Source: JBFGJY01 sp041576975
Lineage (GTDB): Bacteria; Pseudomonadota; Gammaproteobacteria; UBA4575
Direction: 5' to 3'
NCBI GenBank assembly: GCA_041576975.1
Contig: JBFGJY010000025.1
Span: 1 to 36,204 of the forward strand
DNA length: 36,204 nt
The number at the start of each line of letters is the position of its first letter. Position 1 is the first letter of the stretch. Under the pieces are notes generated by a model. The model did no database searches. It was not told the DNA's origin and worked only from the letters and a program-made list of their open reading frames with translations. Positions 8,039 through 16,049 of the stretch are shown here, in pieces. The translations under genes were made by a program, and so were the position numbers.

Positions 8039-8382
8039 AAACATTACACAAAGGCCAATTTGCTGAACGTAAAGCTTGTCAATACTTACAGCAACAGGGC
8101 TTGACACTGATTGAGAAAAATTATCGCTGTCGTAATGGTGAAATTGATTTGATAATGCAAGACAAAGACCATTTAGTATTTATTGAGGTCCGTTATCGAA
8201 AAAATGAGAACTATGGAACAGCCATTGATACTGTTGATCGAAACAAAGTAAAAAAGATTGTATTAACTGCACAGCACTATTTGATTAGTCACCAGTTAGA
8301 TGTTCCTGCACGGTTCGACATCGTAGGATTTGACACATCACTTAATCCAAAATGGATAAGTGATGCGTTTAGTGCGTATTAA
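8035..8382 (+). CDS. yraN: YraN, UPF0102 endonuclease-fold protein
   Basis: Small protein of the UPF0102 family with a PD-(D/E)xK nuclease-like fold; its cellular role is not established. I chose the GTG at 8035 because it overlaps the lpoA stop as GTGA and gives 115 residues starting (M)KTLHKGQFAER, matching the family. A longer frame begins at 7957 but would lie inside lpoA and adds residues foreign to the family. The core signature is visible: GQFAERKACQYL, NYRCRNGEIDLIM and FIEVRYRK. No Shine-Dalgarno sequence is evident, so expression probably relies on coupling to lpoA. Confidence 0.93.
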   Translation: MKTLHKGQFAERKACQYLQQQGLTLIEKNYRCRNGEIDLIMQDKDHLVFIEVRYRKNENYGTAIDTVDRNKVKKIVLTAQHYLISHQLDVPARFDIVGFDTSLNPKWISDAFSAY

Positions 8383-8401
8383 TCATTATTAATTCCGGCT
8401 C

Positions 8402-8989
8402 ATGAACTCCGAATCGCATATCGAAGAACTGTTTAAAGCCAGTATTTCTGTAAAGCAAGCTAGTATTACTGAATTAAAATCGCCCATCGCTAAAGCAGCA
8501 GAATTAATAGTTCAGTCCTTAAAAACCCAAGGCAAAATACTCATTTGTGGTAATGGAGGCTCGGCTGCCGATGCACAACATTTCTCAGCTGAATTGCTTA
8601 ACCGTTTCGAACGCGAGCGCCAAGGGCTTGCAGCAATTGCCTTAACAACAGATAGTTCAACCCTGACCTCTATTGCCAATGATTATGAGTATGAAAAAAT
8701 TTTTTCTAGACAGGTTTCAGCCCTGGGCAATAAATTGGATGTATTAATTGCGATTACAACTAGTGGAAATTCAGCAAATATACTTGCAGCTATAAACGCA
8801 GCTCATCAAAAAAACATGCGTGTGATTGCACTTTCTGGTAAAGACGGCGGTAAATTGCCTGCTGTATTACAAAACAAAGACATTGAAATACGTGTGCCTA
8901 GTCAATCCACTGCGCGTATACAAGAGGTACATATATTAGTATTACATTGTCTATGTGATCTCATCGATCAACAAATTCTAGACAATTAA
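8402..8989 (+). CDS. diaA: DiaA-type SIS-domain protein (DnaA-binding initiator factor)
   Basis: Phosphosugar-isomerase-fold (SIS) protein. In E. coli the gene at this position, DiaA, is a tetramer that binds DnaA and promotes timely initiation at oriC. The 195 residues contain CGNGGSAADAQHFSAELLNRF (residues 49-69, described by its key GGSAADAQH) and ITTSGNSANIL (118-128), the SIS sugar-phosphate loops. GmhA (sedoheptulose-7-phosphate isomerase) is the closest paralogue and cannot be excluded from sequence alone. Position directly after lpoA-yraN strongly favours DiaA. The gene starts 19 bp after the yraN stop. Confidence 0.88.
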   Translation: MNSESHIEELFKASISVKQASITELKSPIAKAAELIVQSLKTQGKILICGNGGSAADAQHFSAELLNRFERERQGLAAIALTTDSSTLTSIANDYEYEKIFSRQVSALGNKLDVLIAITTSGNSANILAAINAAHQKNMRVIALSGKDGGKLPAVLQNKDIEIRVPSQSTARIQEVHILVLHCLCDLIDQQILDN

Positions 8990-9011
8990 TCTCTCCTTAA
9001 AATACAAAAGG

Positions 9012-10406
9012 ATGCCTTTAAATACACACATCGTCCGTAGTTTCATTGATGCATGCGGACAACAAGCTGTACTTACAGAACAAAGCGAATGTTGGACCTA
9101 TGGTTATGACAATAGCAAACAACATGCGTGTCCAGATTTGGTTGTACTGCCACAACAACATGAACAAATCCAAAAATGTGTGCAAATTTGTAACCAACAT
9201 AGATTACCGCTGACAACACGTGGCCGCGGGACAGGTACAACAGGTGCCGCTGTACCTATACATTCTGGAATCGTGCTTTCTACTGAACGTATGAATAAAA
9301 TACTTGAGATTGACCGTGCAAATCGGAATATGCGAGTTGAACCAGGCGTGCTCAATGCTGAGGCTCAAAAACAAGCAGCTACATATCGTTTGTTTTGGCC
9401 GCCTGACCCAAGCAGTGCAGAATATTGTACGGTTGGAGGGAATTTGGCCTGTAATGCTGCAGGACCCTACGCAGTTAAATATGGCACTTGCAGGGAAAAT
9501 ACGCTTAGTCTGCGAGCAATTACAGGTGCTGGTGAAACTATTTACACCGGAAGCGCCACGACTAAAGGTGTGGTTGGTCTAGATTTAACACGGCTGCTCA
9601 TAGGCTCCGAAGGTATTTTGGCAATAATAACCGAGGCGCGATTGAAACTTAGTCCGATGGCGGAGCGTATCGATACCATTCGCGCTTTATATAAAGATAC
9701 TAATTCCGCAATTGATGCCGTGGTTAGTATTCTTGCTCAAAATGCCTTGCCATGTGCACTTGAGTTTATCGATCATGGCTCACTAAATTTAATCCGCCAA
9801 CAAGAAAGTTTAAACCTCGACCCACAAGCAAAAGCTATGTTAATGATTGAGGTAGATGGCTTAACAGAGACCGTTGATGCCAGTGTTGAATCCGTTTTAT
9901 GTGCTGCCGACAATACTGGCTGTATTGAATTACAAAATGCAAAAGATGCACGACAGAAAAATGATCTATGGTGTGCACGCAAAGCACTTTCCCCTGCCTT
10001 GCGCAGTTTTGCACCAAACAAAATAAATGAAGATGTAGTCGTACCTGTGTCTCAACTCCCGCGCTTCTTACAAGAATTAGAGACGCTTAGTAAAAAACAT
10101 GCAATTCCTATATTCAGTTTTGGGCACGCTGGAAATGGTAATTTACACGTCAATCTTTTATATGACGAATCCAAAACCACAGAAGCAACTGCTGCTGAAC
10201 AGTGTCTGGATGAAGTATTTAACTTAGTATTAAATCTAAATGGCACGCTGTCAGGTGAACATGGGGTAGGAATATCTAAGAGAAATTATATAAGCAAAGA
10301 AATTGACCCTAATGCACTGGGCTTAATGCAAAAAATTAAACAGCAATTTGACCCAAACAATATCCTTAATCCTGGTAAAACATTACCCGACATAAACAAA
10401 CATTAG
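9012..10406 (+). CDS. GlcD-like FAD-linked oxidase (glycolate / D-lactate / 2-hydroxyacid dehydrogenase)
   Basis: Flavoprotein of the VAO/GlcD family that oxidises a D-2-hydroxy acid. The 464 residues have an N-terminal FAD-binding PCMH domain with the pyrophosphate loop TRGRGTGTTGAAVP (69-82) and VGGNLACNAAGP. The C-terminal FAD-oxidase domain contains SFGHAGNGNLHVNLL, then LSGEHGVGISK, the usual substrate and FAD region motifs. Length fits single-subunit GlcD or D-lactate dehydrogenases. There is no adjacent glcE or glcF, so the full glycolate oxidase is unlikely here and substrate is unknown. It sits 22 bp after diaA, where Pseudomonas and E. coli have yraP, suggesting insertion or replacement at this locus. 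Confidence 0.85.
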   Translation: MPLNTHIVRSFIDACGQQAVLTEQSECWTYGYDNSKQHACPDLVVLPQQHEQIQKCVQICNQHRLPLTTRGRGTGTTGAAVPIHSGIVLSTERMNKILEIDRANRNMRVEPGVLNAEAQKQAATYRLFWPPDPSSAEYCTVGGNLACNAAGPYAVKYGTCRENTLSLRAITGAGETIYTGSATTKGVVGLDLTRLLIGSEGILAIITEARLKLSPMAERIDTIRALYKDTNSAIDAVVSILAQNALPCALEFIDHGSLNLIRQQESLNLDPQAKAMLMIEVDGLTETVDASVESVLCAADNTGCIELQNAKDARQKNDLWCARKALSPALRSFAPNKINEDVVVPVSQLPRFLQELETLSKKHAIPIFSFGHAGNGNLHVNLLYDESKTTEATAAEQCLDEVFNLVLNLNGTLSGEHGVGISKRNYISKEIDPNALGLMQKIKQQFDPNNILNPGKTLPDINKH

Positions 10407-10645
10407 AACCTATCTAAAAATAGTAGGTAGTGCGCTCGCCGGTTTATTGCTCCTACAAAACTTACGTTCAGTACTTCTTGCATAGTAAGAAAAATTTTGT
10501 TCCTGCAAAACCAGCATAAAGCACATCCTATACATATGACAAGGTGAAGACTTTACGAGAAGCGGAGTTTATACGTTAGTAAATGAGCATTAAAGAAAAG
10601 TCCGTAACACAGTATTCGCGTGCTGAATGCATTTTGAATTAGATC
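10407..10645. other. Convergent spacer with two near-identical 15-mers
   Basis: This gap between the plus-strand oxidase and the minus-strand macrodomain gene has no credible ORF. TTGCTCCTACAAAAC (10447-10461) and TTGTTCCTGCAAAAC (10497-10511) match at 13 of 15 bases, 50 bp apart. On the minus strand these read GTTTTG(T/C)AGGA(G/A)CAA, reminiscent of the head of repetitive extragenic palindromes, but the usual hairpin arm is missing. Just after the oxidase stop, CCTATCTAAAAATAGTAGG could form a bulged stem; no T-run follows, so a strong terminator is not seen. Confidence 0.35.
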
Positions 10646-11152
10646 TTAGGCAGCTTGGCTATTATTGCCAAGTAATCGTTTATAAATCTCAACATCTACT
10701 TCACTAAAACAACATGCAATAATCAAATCAAACTTTGATTCATATTCACGCATATAGTTAGTCGCAATCAGAGCAGCAGCTTTTTTGGGATAACCATATA
10801 CTCCAGTGCTGATAGCAGGAAAAGCAATAGATTTGATTTTGTTAGAATAAGCCAAATCAAAGCTGCGTTGATAACATTGACTCAGTAATTCTGGCTCTCC
10901 AGAACTTCCCCCCTGCCATACTGGGCCTACAGTATGAATAATCCATTTAGCAGGTAACTTGAAGCCAGGGGATATTTTTGCATCTCCAGTTTCACAACCG
11001 CCAAGTGTTTTGTTAAATTCAAAAAGCTGTTTTCCCGCAACACGATGAATGGCGCCATCCACACCGCCGCCCCCAAGGAGGCTATTATTTGCCGCATTTA
11101 CAATCGCATCCACTTTAAGAGTGGTGATATCGTCTTGCACAACATTAATCAT
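10646..11152 (-). CDS. Macrodomain ADP-ribose hydrolase (YmdB-like)
   Basis: Single macrodomain protein, probably removing acetyl from O-acetyl-ADP-ribose or ADP-ribose from modified targets. The 168 residues carry the MacroD/YmdB signatures: VDAIVNAANNSLLGGGGVDG (14-33; catalytic Asn22/Asn23 and the glycine-rich loop), AIHRVAG, TVGPVW and ISTGVYGYP, the second phosphate-binding loop. Length is standard for a stand-alone macrodomain. It lies 17 bp downstream of sspB on the same strand and may be read through from it. No adjacent toxin such as a DarT-type ADP-ribosyltransferase is present, so a role as an antitoxin is not supported by context. Confidence 0.92.
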   Translation of the reverse strand: MINVVQDDITTLKVDAIVNAANNSLLGGGGVDGAIHRVAGKQLFEFNKTLGGCETGDAKISPGFKLPAKWIIHTVGPVWQGGSSGEPELLSQCYQRSFDLAYSNKIKSIAFPAISTGVYGYPKKAAALIATNYMREYESKFDLIIACCFSEVDVEIYKRLLGNNSQAA

Positions 11153-11169
11153 TAAATAAAAGGCTTGAA

Positions 11170-11553
11170 TTATTTGACGACGCGTAAATGTGGATGTTTG
11201 GGTTTAGAGGAACTATCTTGCGAGTCATCAGTAGGTGGTAGCTCGTCTTCTTCAGCAAACATCATGCCTTGCCCATTTTCGCGTGTGTAAATCGCAAGCA
11301 CTGATTCGATAGGGATTACCACTGTCATAGGTTTGCCAACAAACCGCGCATCGAAACGTACTGCGTCTCTGCCAAGGTCAAGTGACTGTACAGCAGTAGG
11401 ACCAATATTTAGAACAATTTTACCGTCCTCTTCAAATTGGCGAGGAACTTTAACTTGCTCGCTACTCGTGTCGGCAAGAATGTGCGGCGTCATACCATTG
11501 TCAACAATCCATTCATACATTGCGCGTATCAAATAAGGTCGACTTGGTGTCAT
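11170..11553 (-). CDS. sspB: SspB, ClpXP adaptor for SsrA-tagged proteins
   Basis: Adaptor that binds the SsrA degradation tag and delivers tagged proteins to ClpXP. The 127 residues contain the compact tag-binding domain (about 1-100, with RPYLIRAMYEWIVDNGMTPH at the N-terminus and a GKPMTVVIPIESVLAIYTREN segment, here described by its PIESVLAIYA-like core). A flexible acidic/serine linker follows and ends in HLRVVK, the conserved ClpX-docking tail. Slightly shorter than E. coli SspB because the linker is short. It follows sspA by 66 bp, the conserved pairing. Confidence 0.96.
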   Translation of the reverse strand: MTPSRPYLIRAMYEWIVDNGMTPHILADTSSEQVKVPRQFEEDGKIVLNIGPTAVQSLDLGRDAVRFDARFVGKPMTVVIPIESVLAIYTRENGQGMMFAEEDELPPTDDSQDSSSKPKHPHLRVVK

Positions 11554-11619
11554 GACAATATATTATTGAATGTAATCTTAAAATTGATTGCTTGTTCTGC
11601 AGCAATAATTAATTCAAGC

Positions 11620-12249
11620 TTAACCGGGCCAAATTTCGACTTCTTCTTCTGACAAGCTACTTCTATAGGAGGGTCGATCAAATATGCGTTCTGCATACTC
11701 CAAAATAGGTTTTGCGGAAGCGCCTAATTTGATCCCAAAGCTAGGTAACCTCCAAAGAATTGGTGCAATGCTGCAATCAACTAAGCTAAATTCATCACTT
11801 AAAAAATATGGCTTGGCCTTAAATAACTCGACTGCAGAGAGCAGGCTTTCTTGTAGATTTTTTTTGGCATTACTTGCAATTTCAGAATTATCAGAAGATA
11901 TATCAGCTAACGGCGCGTACCAATCTTTTTCAATATGAAACAGTGCTAAACGTGATTTTGAACGCGATACTGGATCTACAGGCATAAGAGGCGGATGAGG
12001 GAACCGTTCATCTAAGTATTCCATAATGACACGTGCATCATATAGCACAAGTTCACGATCAATTAATGTTGGAACTGAGTTATATGGATTAACGTCAAGT
12101 AAATCTTCTGGTTTATTGTTTGGATCTATATGCACAACATCAACAGAAATATCTTTTTCAGCTAATACAATTCTCGTGCGATGACTTTGTGGACAACGCG
12201 GGTCAGAAAATAATGTCATGCCGGAACGACGGTTTGCTACTAAAGCCAT
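11620..12249 (-). CDS. sspA: SspA, stringent starvation protein A
   Basis: Glutathione S-transferase-fold protein that binds RNA polymerase and sigma-70 and acts on stationary-phase and stress transcription; it is not an active GST. The 209 residues have the thioredoxin-like N-terminal domain (MTLFSDPRCPQSHRTRIVLAEK, about residues 11-32, key DPxCPxSHR) with the NSVPTL cis-proline motif, and an all-helical C-terminal domain with EFSLVDCSIAPILWRLP. It lies between the petABC genes and sspB, as in Pseudomonas, and is separated from petC by 49 bp, so it may be co-transcribed with the bc1 genes. Confidence 0.95.
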   Translation of the reverse strand: MALVANRRSGMTLFSDPRCPQSHRTRIVLAEKDISVDVVHIDPNNKPEDLLDVNPYNSVPTLIDRELVLYDARVIMEYLDERFPHPPLMPVDPVSRSKSRLALFHIEKDWYAPLADISSDNSEIASNAKKNLQESLLSAVELFKAKPYFLSDEFSLVDCSIAPILWRLPSFGIKLGASAKPILEYAERIFDRPSYRSSLSEEEVEIWPG

Positions 12250-12298
12250 GCGGTTCTCTATGTTATGAGGGAAGTGTTATATGTGTTTAAAAAATGCG

Positions 12299-13063
12299 TT
12301 AGTGCACGTCTTTCCAATAATCTTTTTTCATAAAATATGAAATTACGCCTAGTACAGCTAGAAAAAACAGCACGCCAACTCCAATCTTTTTACGTACTAA
12401 TTGAGCCGGTTCACTCAGATAAGCCAAGAAATTTACAATATCGGTCACTACTCTTTCATATTCTTTTTCACTGAGCACTCCAGGCTTTGTCATTTCAAAA
12501 CTATCAAAAACCTTGTGCTCTTTTCCATTCTCATCCACGTCTTTATGGTATACAGCTTTTTGTAAACCTTGTAAGTCAGCTAATACATGTGGCATGGCTG
12601 TATTTGGTAAATGTATGTTATTTACCCCAAAAGGACGTGAATCATCTACATAGAATGTTTTAAGAAATTCATATACAGATTGTGGCCCAATTGCACGTAC
12701 ATGGGTGCTTAAATCAGGTGGGTCTATTCCTAAAAACCAATTTTTAGCGTCGTCTCGCTTCATCGCCACAGTCATTAAGTCGCCAAACTTTTGCCCGGTG
12801 AATATTAAATTTTCCAACGCTAAATCCTCGCTTATACCTAGATCATCTGCGACCCGTTTATAACGACTATGCTGTGCCGGATGACAGCTTAAACAATAGT
12901 TAACAAAATACTTGGCCCCTCGCTGCAAAGAAGCCTTGTTACTTAAATCAACATTTGCCACTCCAAAGGCTCCCTTGGCATGGCTACCGCCACCAGCACT
13001 CCATACAGGTGCTGCGCATACCACAGATAGTATGACTAATAAAAAAATTGTAAGGATTTTCAT
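12299..13063 (-). CDS. petC: Cytochrome c1 of the bc1 complex
   Basis: Membrane-anchored c-type cytochrome that passes electrons from the Rieske centre to soluble cytochrome c. The 254-residue precursor has a Sec signal peptide (about 1-22, cleavage after VWSA) and the haem motif CLSCH (Cys57, Cys60, His61). A likely axial Met sits in NTAMPHVLADL. A C-terminal membrane helix (KIGVGVLFFLAVLGVISYFM) is followed by a short charged tail. It overlaps petB by 4 bp (ATGA), so translation is coupled in the petABC operon. Confidence 0.96.
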   Translation of the reverse strand: MKILTIFLLVILSVVCAAPVWSAGGGSHAKGAFGVANVDLSNKASLQRGAKYFVNYCLSCHPAQHSRYKRVADDLGISEDLALENLIFTGQKFGDLMTVAMKRDDAKNWFLGIDPPDLSTHVRAIGPQSVYEFLKTFYVDDSRPFGVNNIHLPNTAMPHVLADLQGLQKAVYHKDVDENGKEHKVFDSFEMTKPGVLSEKEYERVVTDIVNFLAYLSEPAQLVRKKIGVGVLFFLAVLGVISYFMKKDYWKDVH

Positions 13064-14451
13064 GCTGTCACCCGATCCGGCACTTGTTTCTCGCTATCCC
13101 AATTAGTTAACAAGGGTAACAACAATGTTATAAATAAATACACCGCAGGAATAATCCAAGTTTGCCAGATTAATTTTGGCACCTCAGAACTATTCATAAA
13201 TATATCGTAGAACGAAATACCACCTAGCAGTACGACAAAGCTTCCAATCCAAAATCCATTGGAGCGTGGTTTGCTATAGGCCCAAAGCACAAAGAAAAAT
13301 AGGAAATATAATTCTGTAAAACGTAAGGCCAGTTGTGTGTATAAAGTTGTGACTGGATTTAGGCCCAAGAATCCTAAAATGATAAATACGATAGCAAATA
13401 GAATTATATTAATTTTAAATAACAAACTTCGATAACGAATCGATTTAATTGGGTTACGATCAATCCAGGGCAAGAAAAACAGTACTACTATCGCCAAACC
13501 CATTGCCATAAAACCACCGAACGGATTGGGGATCGCGCGCAACACAGTATAGAATGGAGTGAAATACCATATCGGCGCGATGTGGTCGGGTGTATTTAAA
13601 GCATTGGCGGGATCAAAATTCGCGTGCTCCAAAAAGTAACCGTTCATTTCTGGAATAAAAAACACCACAAATGAAAAAATTGCCAAGAATACCACTGCAC
13701 CCAAAATATCTTTAACCGTGTAATAAGGATGAAATGGAATTCCATCAACAGGTATACCATCGGCACCTTTATTCTTTTTGATCTCCACTCCGTCTGGATT
13801 ATTAGAGCCTACTTCGTGTAGCGCTAAAATATGGCCTACGATTAGTGCTAATAATGCAAGCGGTACTGCAATAACATGCAAGGCGAAAAACCGATTTAAC
13901 GTAGCATCAGAGATCACAAAGTCTCCTCGAATCCATTCAGATATTGCTTCACCAACAAATGGAATCGTATTAAACAAGTTAATAATTACTTGCGCGCCCC
14001 AATATGACATATTGCCCCATGGCAACAAATACCCCATAAAAGCCTCTGCCATAAGCGCAACATAAATCATCATTCCGAACAGCCAGATTAATTCGCGCGG
14101 ATTTTTAAAGGAGCCATAGATTAAGCCACGAAACATATGTAAGTACACTACGATAAAAAAGAAGGACGCCCCAGTTGAATGCATGTAGCGAATCAACCAA
14201 CCCCAATTCACATCACGCATGATGTGCTCAACGGATGCAAACGCCAACTCTGCATCCGGTTTGTAGTGCATGGTTAAAAAGATGCCACTTAATATTTGGA
14301 TTACTAAAACCAGTAACGCAAGTGAGCCAAAGAAATACCAAAAGTTGAAATTCTTAGGTGCATAATATTCAGACAGATGTTCTTTCCACATCTTGGTGAG
14401 TGGGAAACGTGCATCAATCCACCCTAATAGGCCTTGCGATTCATTATTCAT
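13060..14451 (-). CDS. petB: Cytochrome b of the bc1 complex
   Basis: Core membrane subunit of ubiquinol:cytochrome c reductase, holding two b-type haems and the Qo and Qi sites. The 463 residues include the expected eight or more membrane helices. Visible landmarks are the first helix region (YFFGSLALLVLVIQILSGIF), MHSTGASFFFIVVYLHMFRG (haem-ligating His), LPWGNMSYWGAQV, FALHVIAVPLALL (second pair of haem ligands), and the Qo-site motif as PIWYFTPFYTVLRAIPN (PEWY variant, with W replacing E at the first position). Overlaps petA and petC by 4 bp each. Full length, with no fusion or split. Confidence 0.97.
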   Translation of the reverse strand: MNNESQGLLGWIDARFPLTKMWKEHLSEYYAPKNFNFWYFFGSLALLVLVIQILSGIFLTMHYKPDAELAFASVEHIMRDVNWGWLIRYMHSTGASFFFIVVYLHMFRGLIYGSFKNPRELIWLFGMMIYVALMAEAFMGYLLPWGNMSYWGAQVIINLFNTIPFVGEAISEWIRGDFVISDATLNRFFALHVIAVPLALLALIVGHILALHEVGSNNPDGVEIKKNKGADGIPVDGIPFHPYYTVKDILGAVVFLAIFSFVVFFIPEMNGYFLEHANFDPANALNTPDHIAPIWYFTPFYTVLRAIPNPFGGFMAMGLAIVVLFFLPWIDRNPIKSIRYRSLLFKINIILFAIVFIILGFLGLNPVTTLYTQLALRFTELYFLFFFVLWAYSKPRSNGFWIGSFVVLLGGISFYDIFMNSSEVPKLIWQTWIIPAVYLFITLLLPLLTNWDSEKQVPDRVTA

Positions 14452-15050
14452 GCCGAGGCCTCTTCTTCAGTCAATCCAACCAATATTCTTCCTTCACTCA
14501 AAAAATGGTAAGGAGGAACTTCAAGATTTTTATTGGCCGGAACGTTCTTAAATACACGGCCGGCTAAGTCAAACCTGGAACCATGACAAGCACAATAAAA
14601 ACCACCTTGCCAGCTTGCGCCTAAACCCTCTGCGCCGGGTTCAGGACGAAATTCAGGCGAGCACCCTAGATGTGTACAGATCCCCACAAGAACGAGATAT
14701 TCTTCATTGATGGATCGAAATTCATTCTGCGCGAAAGGGGGTTGTTGTGATTCTACTGCTGAATTTGGGTCACGCAATTTTGACGTCAACTTAGTTAATG
14801 TGTTTACCATCTCGGGTGTGCGACGAATTATCCATATCGGTTTGCGCCGATAAATTTCTTGGATTAGTTGACCAGGTTCCATCTTACTCACATCTACTTC
14901 TACTGGTGCACCTGCAGCCAATGCACTTGCGCTTGGATTCATACTCGAGACAAAAGGCCAAACTGCGGCGACCACACCAATACCACCAACTACCGCTACT
15001 CCGCCCGTCAGTGCCTTGCGACGACTATAATCAATATTGTCCTTAGACAT
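14448..15050 (-). CDS. petA: Rieske iron-sulfur protein of the bc1 complex
   Basis: [2Fe-2S] subunit that takes the first electron from ubiquinol. The 200 residues start with a Tat-like signal-anchor (SRRKALTGG at 9-17, then a hydrophobic helix to about 36). The cluster-binding boxes are CTHLGC (Cys125, His127, Cys130) and CACHGS (Cys153, His156), with Cys130 and Cys155 positioned for the stabilising disulfide. It is first in the petABC operon and has a good ribosome-binding site, AAGGAGAG, just upstream. A plausible promoter lies about 105 bp upstream. Confidence 0.97.
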   Translation of the reverse strand: MSKDNIDYSRRKALTGGVAVVGGIGVVAAVWPFVSSMNPSASALAAGAPVEVDVSKMEPGQLIQEIYRRKPIWIIRRTPEMVNTLTKLTSKLRDPNSAVESQQPPFAQNEFRSINEEYLVLVGICTHLGCSPEFRPEPGAEGLGASWQGGFYCACHGSRFDLAGRVFKNVPANKNLEVPPYHFLSEGRILVGLTEEEASA

Positions 15051-15153
15051 GTAGTTGCTCTCCTTACTAACTGCAAACGAGCTGTAAATTATCTAATTTG
15101 ACTTTAAAAGATAAATGAATGATTTTGTTATTAGAAATTCAGTAATGACAATC

Positions 15154-15183
15154 TTTATAGCTTGTAAGAATGTCGAACTGCAA
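15154..15183 (-). promoter_or_regulatory. Candidate sigma-70 promoter for petABC
   Basis: On the minus strand, TTGCAG (15183-15178) and TATAAA (15159-15154) are 18 bp apart. This would give a leader of about 95 nt to the petA ATG at 15050. The 195-bp gap between nif3 and petA contains no ORF and is a natural place for an operon promoter. The call rests on match to consensus only. Confidence 0.45.
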
Positions 15184-15245
15184 AAGACGGGTAGGATGGC
15201 GCAAGATCTAAATTTCGTCAAGTATAAGTAAAAAAAATGCTTAAA

Positions 15246-16004
15246 TTACGCGGGGTTATCGATATCTATAAATTCATGCATAAGATCAAATTTTTGAGCT
15301 AAGTGTTCCCCAAGCGCCTGAACGCCATAGCGCTCCGTTGCATGATGACCGGCTGCAAAATAATGTATTCCTGCTTCTCTTGCGATATGGGCAGTTGGCT
15401 CGGAGATTTCACCACTAATATACGCGTCTAATTTTTGTTTAACTGCCAACTCTATAAATCCTTGTCCGGCACCTGTACACCACCCGACTGTCTGTATCGA
15501 TGCGGGCTTGGCATTAACATGTATACAAGGACGTTGCAAAGTTGTATCGAGCAAATTTTTCAAGTCATCGGCTTGCGTGGCCTGATGAAAATGACCATAA
15601 CTCCCGCAAACAGACTGTGAATCGGATAATAATGGCCCATCTGTTTTAATTCCAAGTAATTTTGCCAATTGTGCATTATTTCCAACTTCAGGATGTGCAT
15701 CTAGTGGCAGATGATAGGCCAACAAACTAATATTATTCTGCAATAACACTTTCAAGCGCGAGCGTTTTATTCCGATTATTCGTGGATCTTCATTACTCCA
15801 AAAATAACCATGATGAACTACAACTGCATCTGCATTGCGATCGCATGCAGCCTCTAATAAAGCCTGGCTTGCAGTCACTCCAGTAACTATTTTTTGAACC
15901 ACACTTGCGCCTTCAACCTGCAAACCATTCGGACAATAATCTTTAAAACAATCTATTTGCAAAAAAGAGTTTGTGTAATTAATGAGTTCTTGTAAGGTCA
16001 TCAT
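15246..16004 (-). CDS. NIF3-family (YbgI-type) dinuclear metal protein
   Basis: NIF3/YbgI-like protein; often annotated as a GTP cyclohydrolase I type 2 homologue, but function is unproven. The 252 residues show the family pattern: an N-terminal domain with CPNGLQVEG and VVVHHGYFWSNEDPRI, where the HH forms part of the metal site, AYHLPLDAHPEVGNNAQLA, and the C-terminal FAAGHHATERYGVQAL (second HH). Length is standard for the short form (about 250). An alternative Met is one codon downstream. It is divergent from degS/algW across 45 bp, the same neighbour as in Pseudomonas. Confidence 0.92.
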   Translation of the reverse strand: MMTLQELINYTNSFLQIDCFKDYCPNGLQVEGASVVQKIVTGVTASQALLEAACDRNADAVVVHHGYFWSNEDPRIIGIKRSRLKVLLQNNISLLAYHLPLDAHPEVGNNAQLAKLLGIKTDGPLLSDSQSVCGSYGHFHQATQADDLKNLLDTTLQRPCIHVNAKPASIQTVGWCTGAGQGFIELAVKQKLDAYISGEISEPTAHIAREAGIHYFAAGHHATERYGVQALGEHLAQKFDLMHEFIDIDNPA

Positions 16005-16049
16005 ATGTATGCTTCAGATGAGTTTCAGCACTACTAGAGTAACGCACCT

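Noticed and set aside
10646..11152. DarG-like antitoxin role for the macrodomain protein
   Set aside because: No DarT-like toxin gene is adjacent, and the motifs are those of YmdB/MacroD hydrolases.
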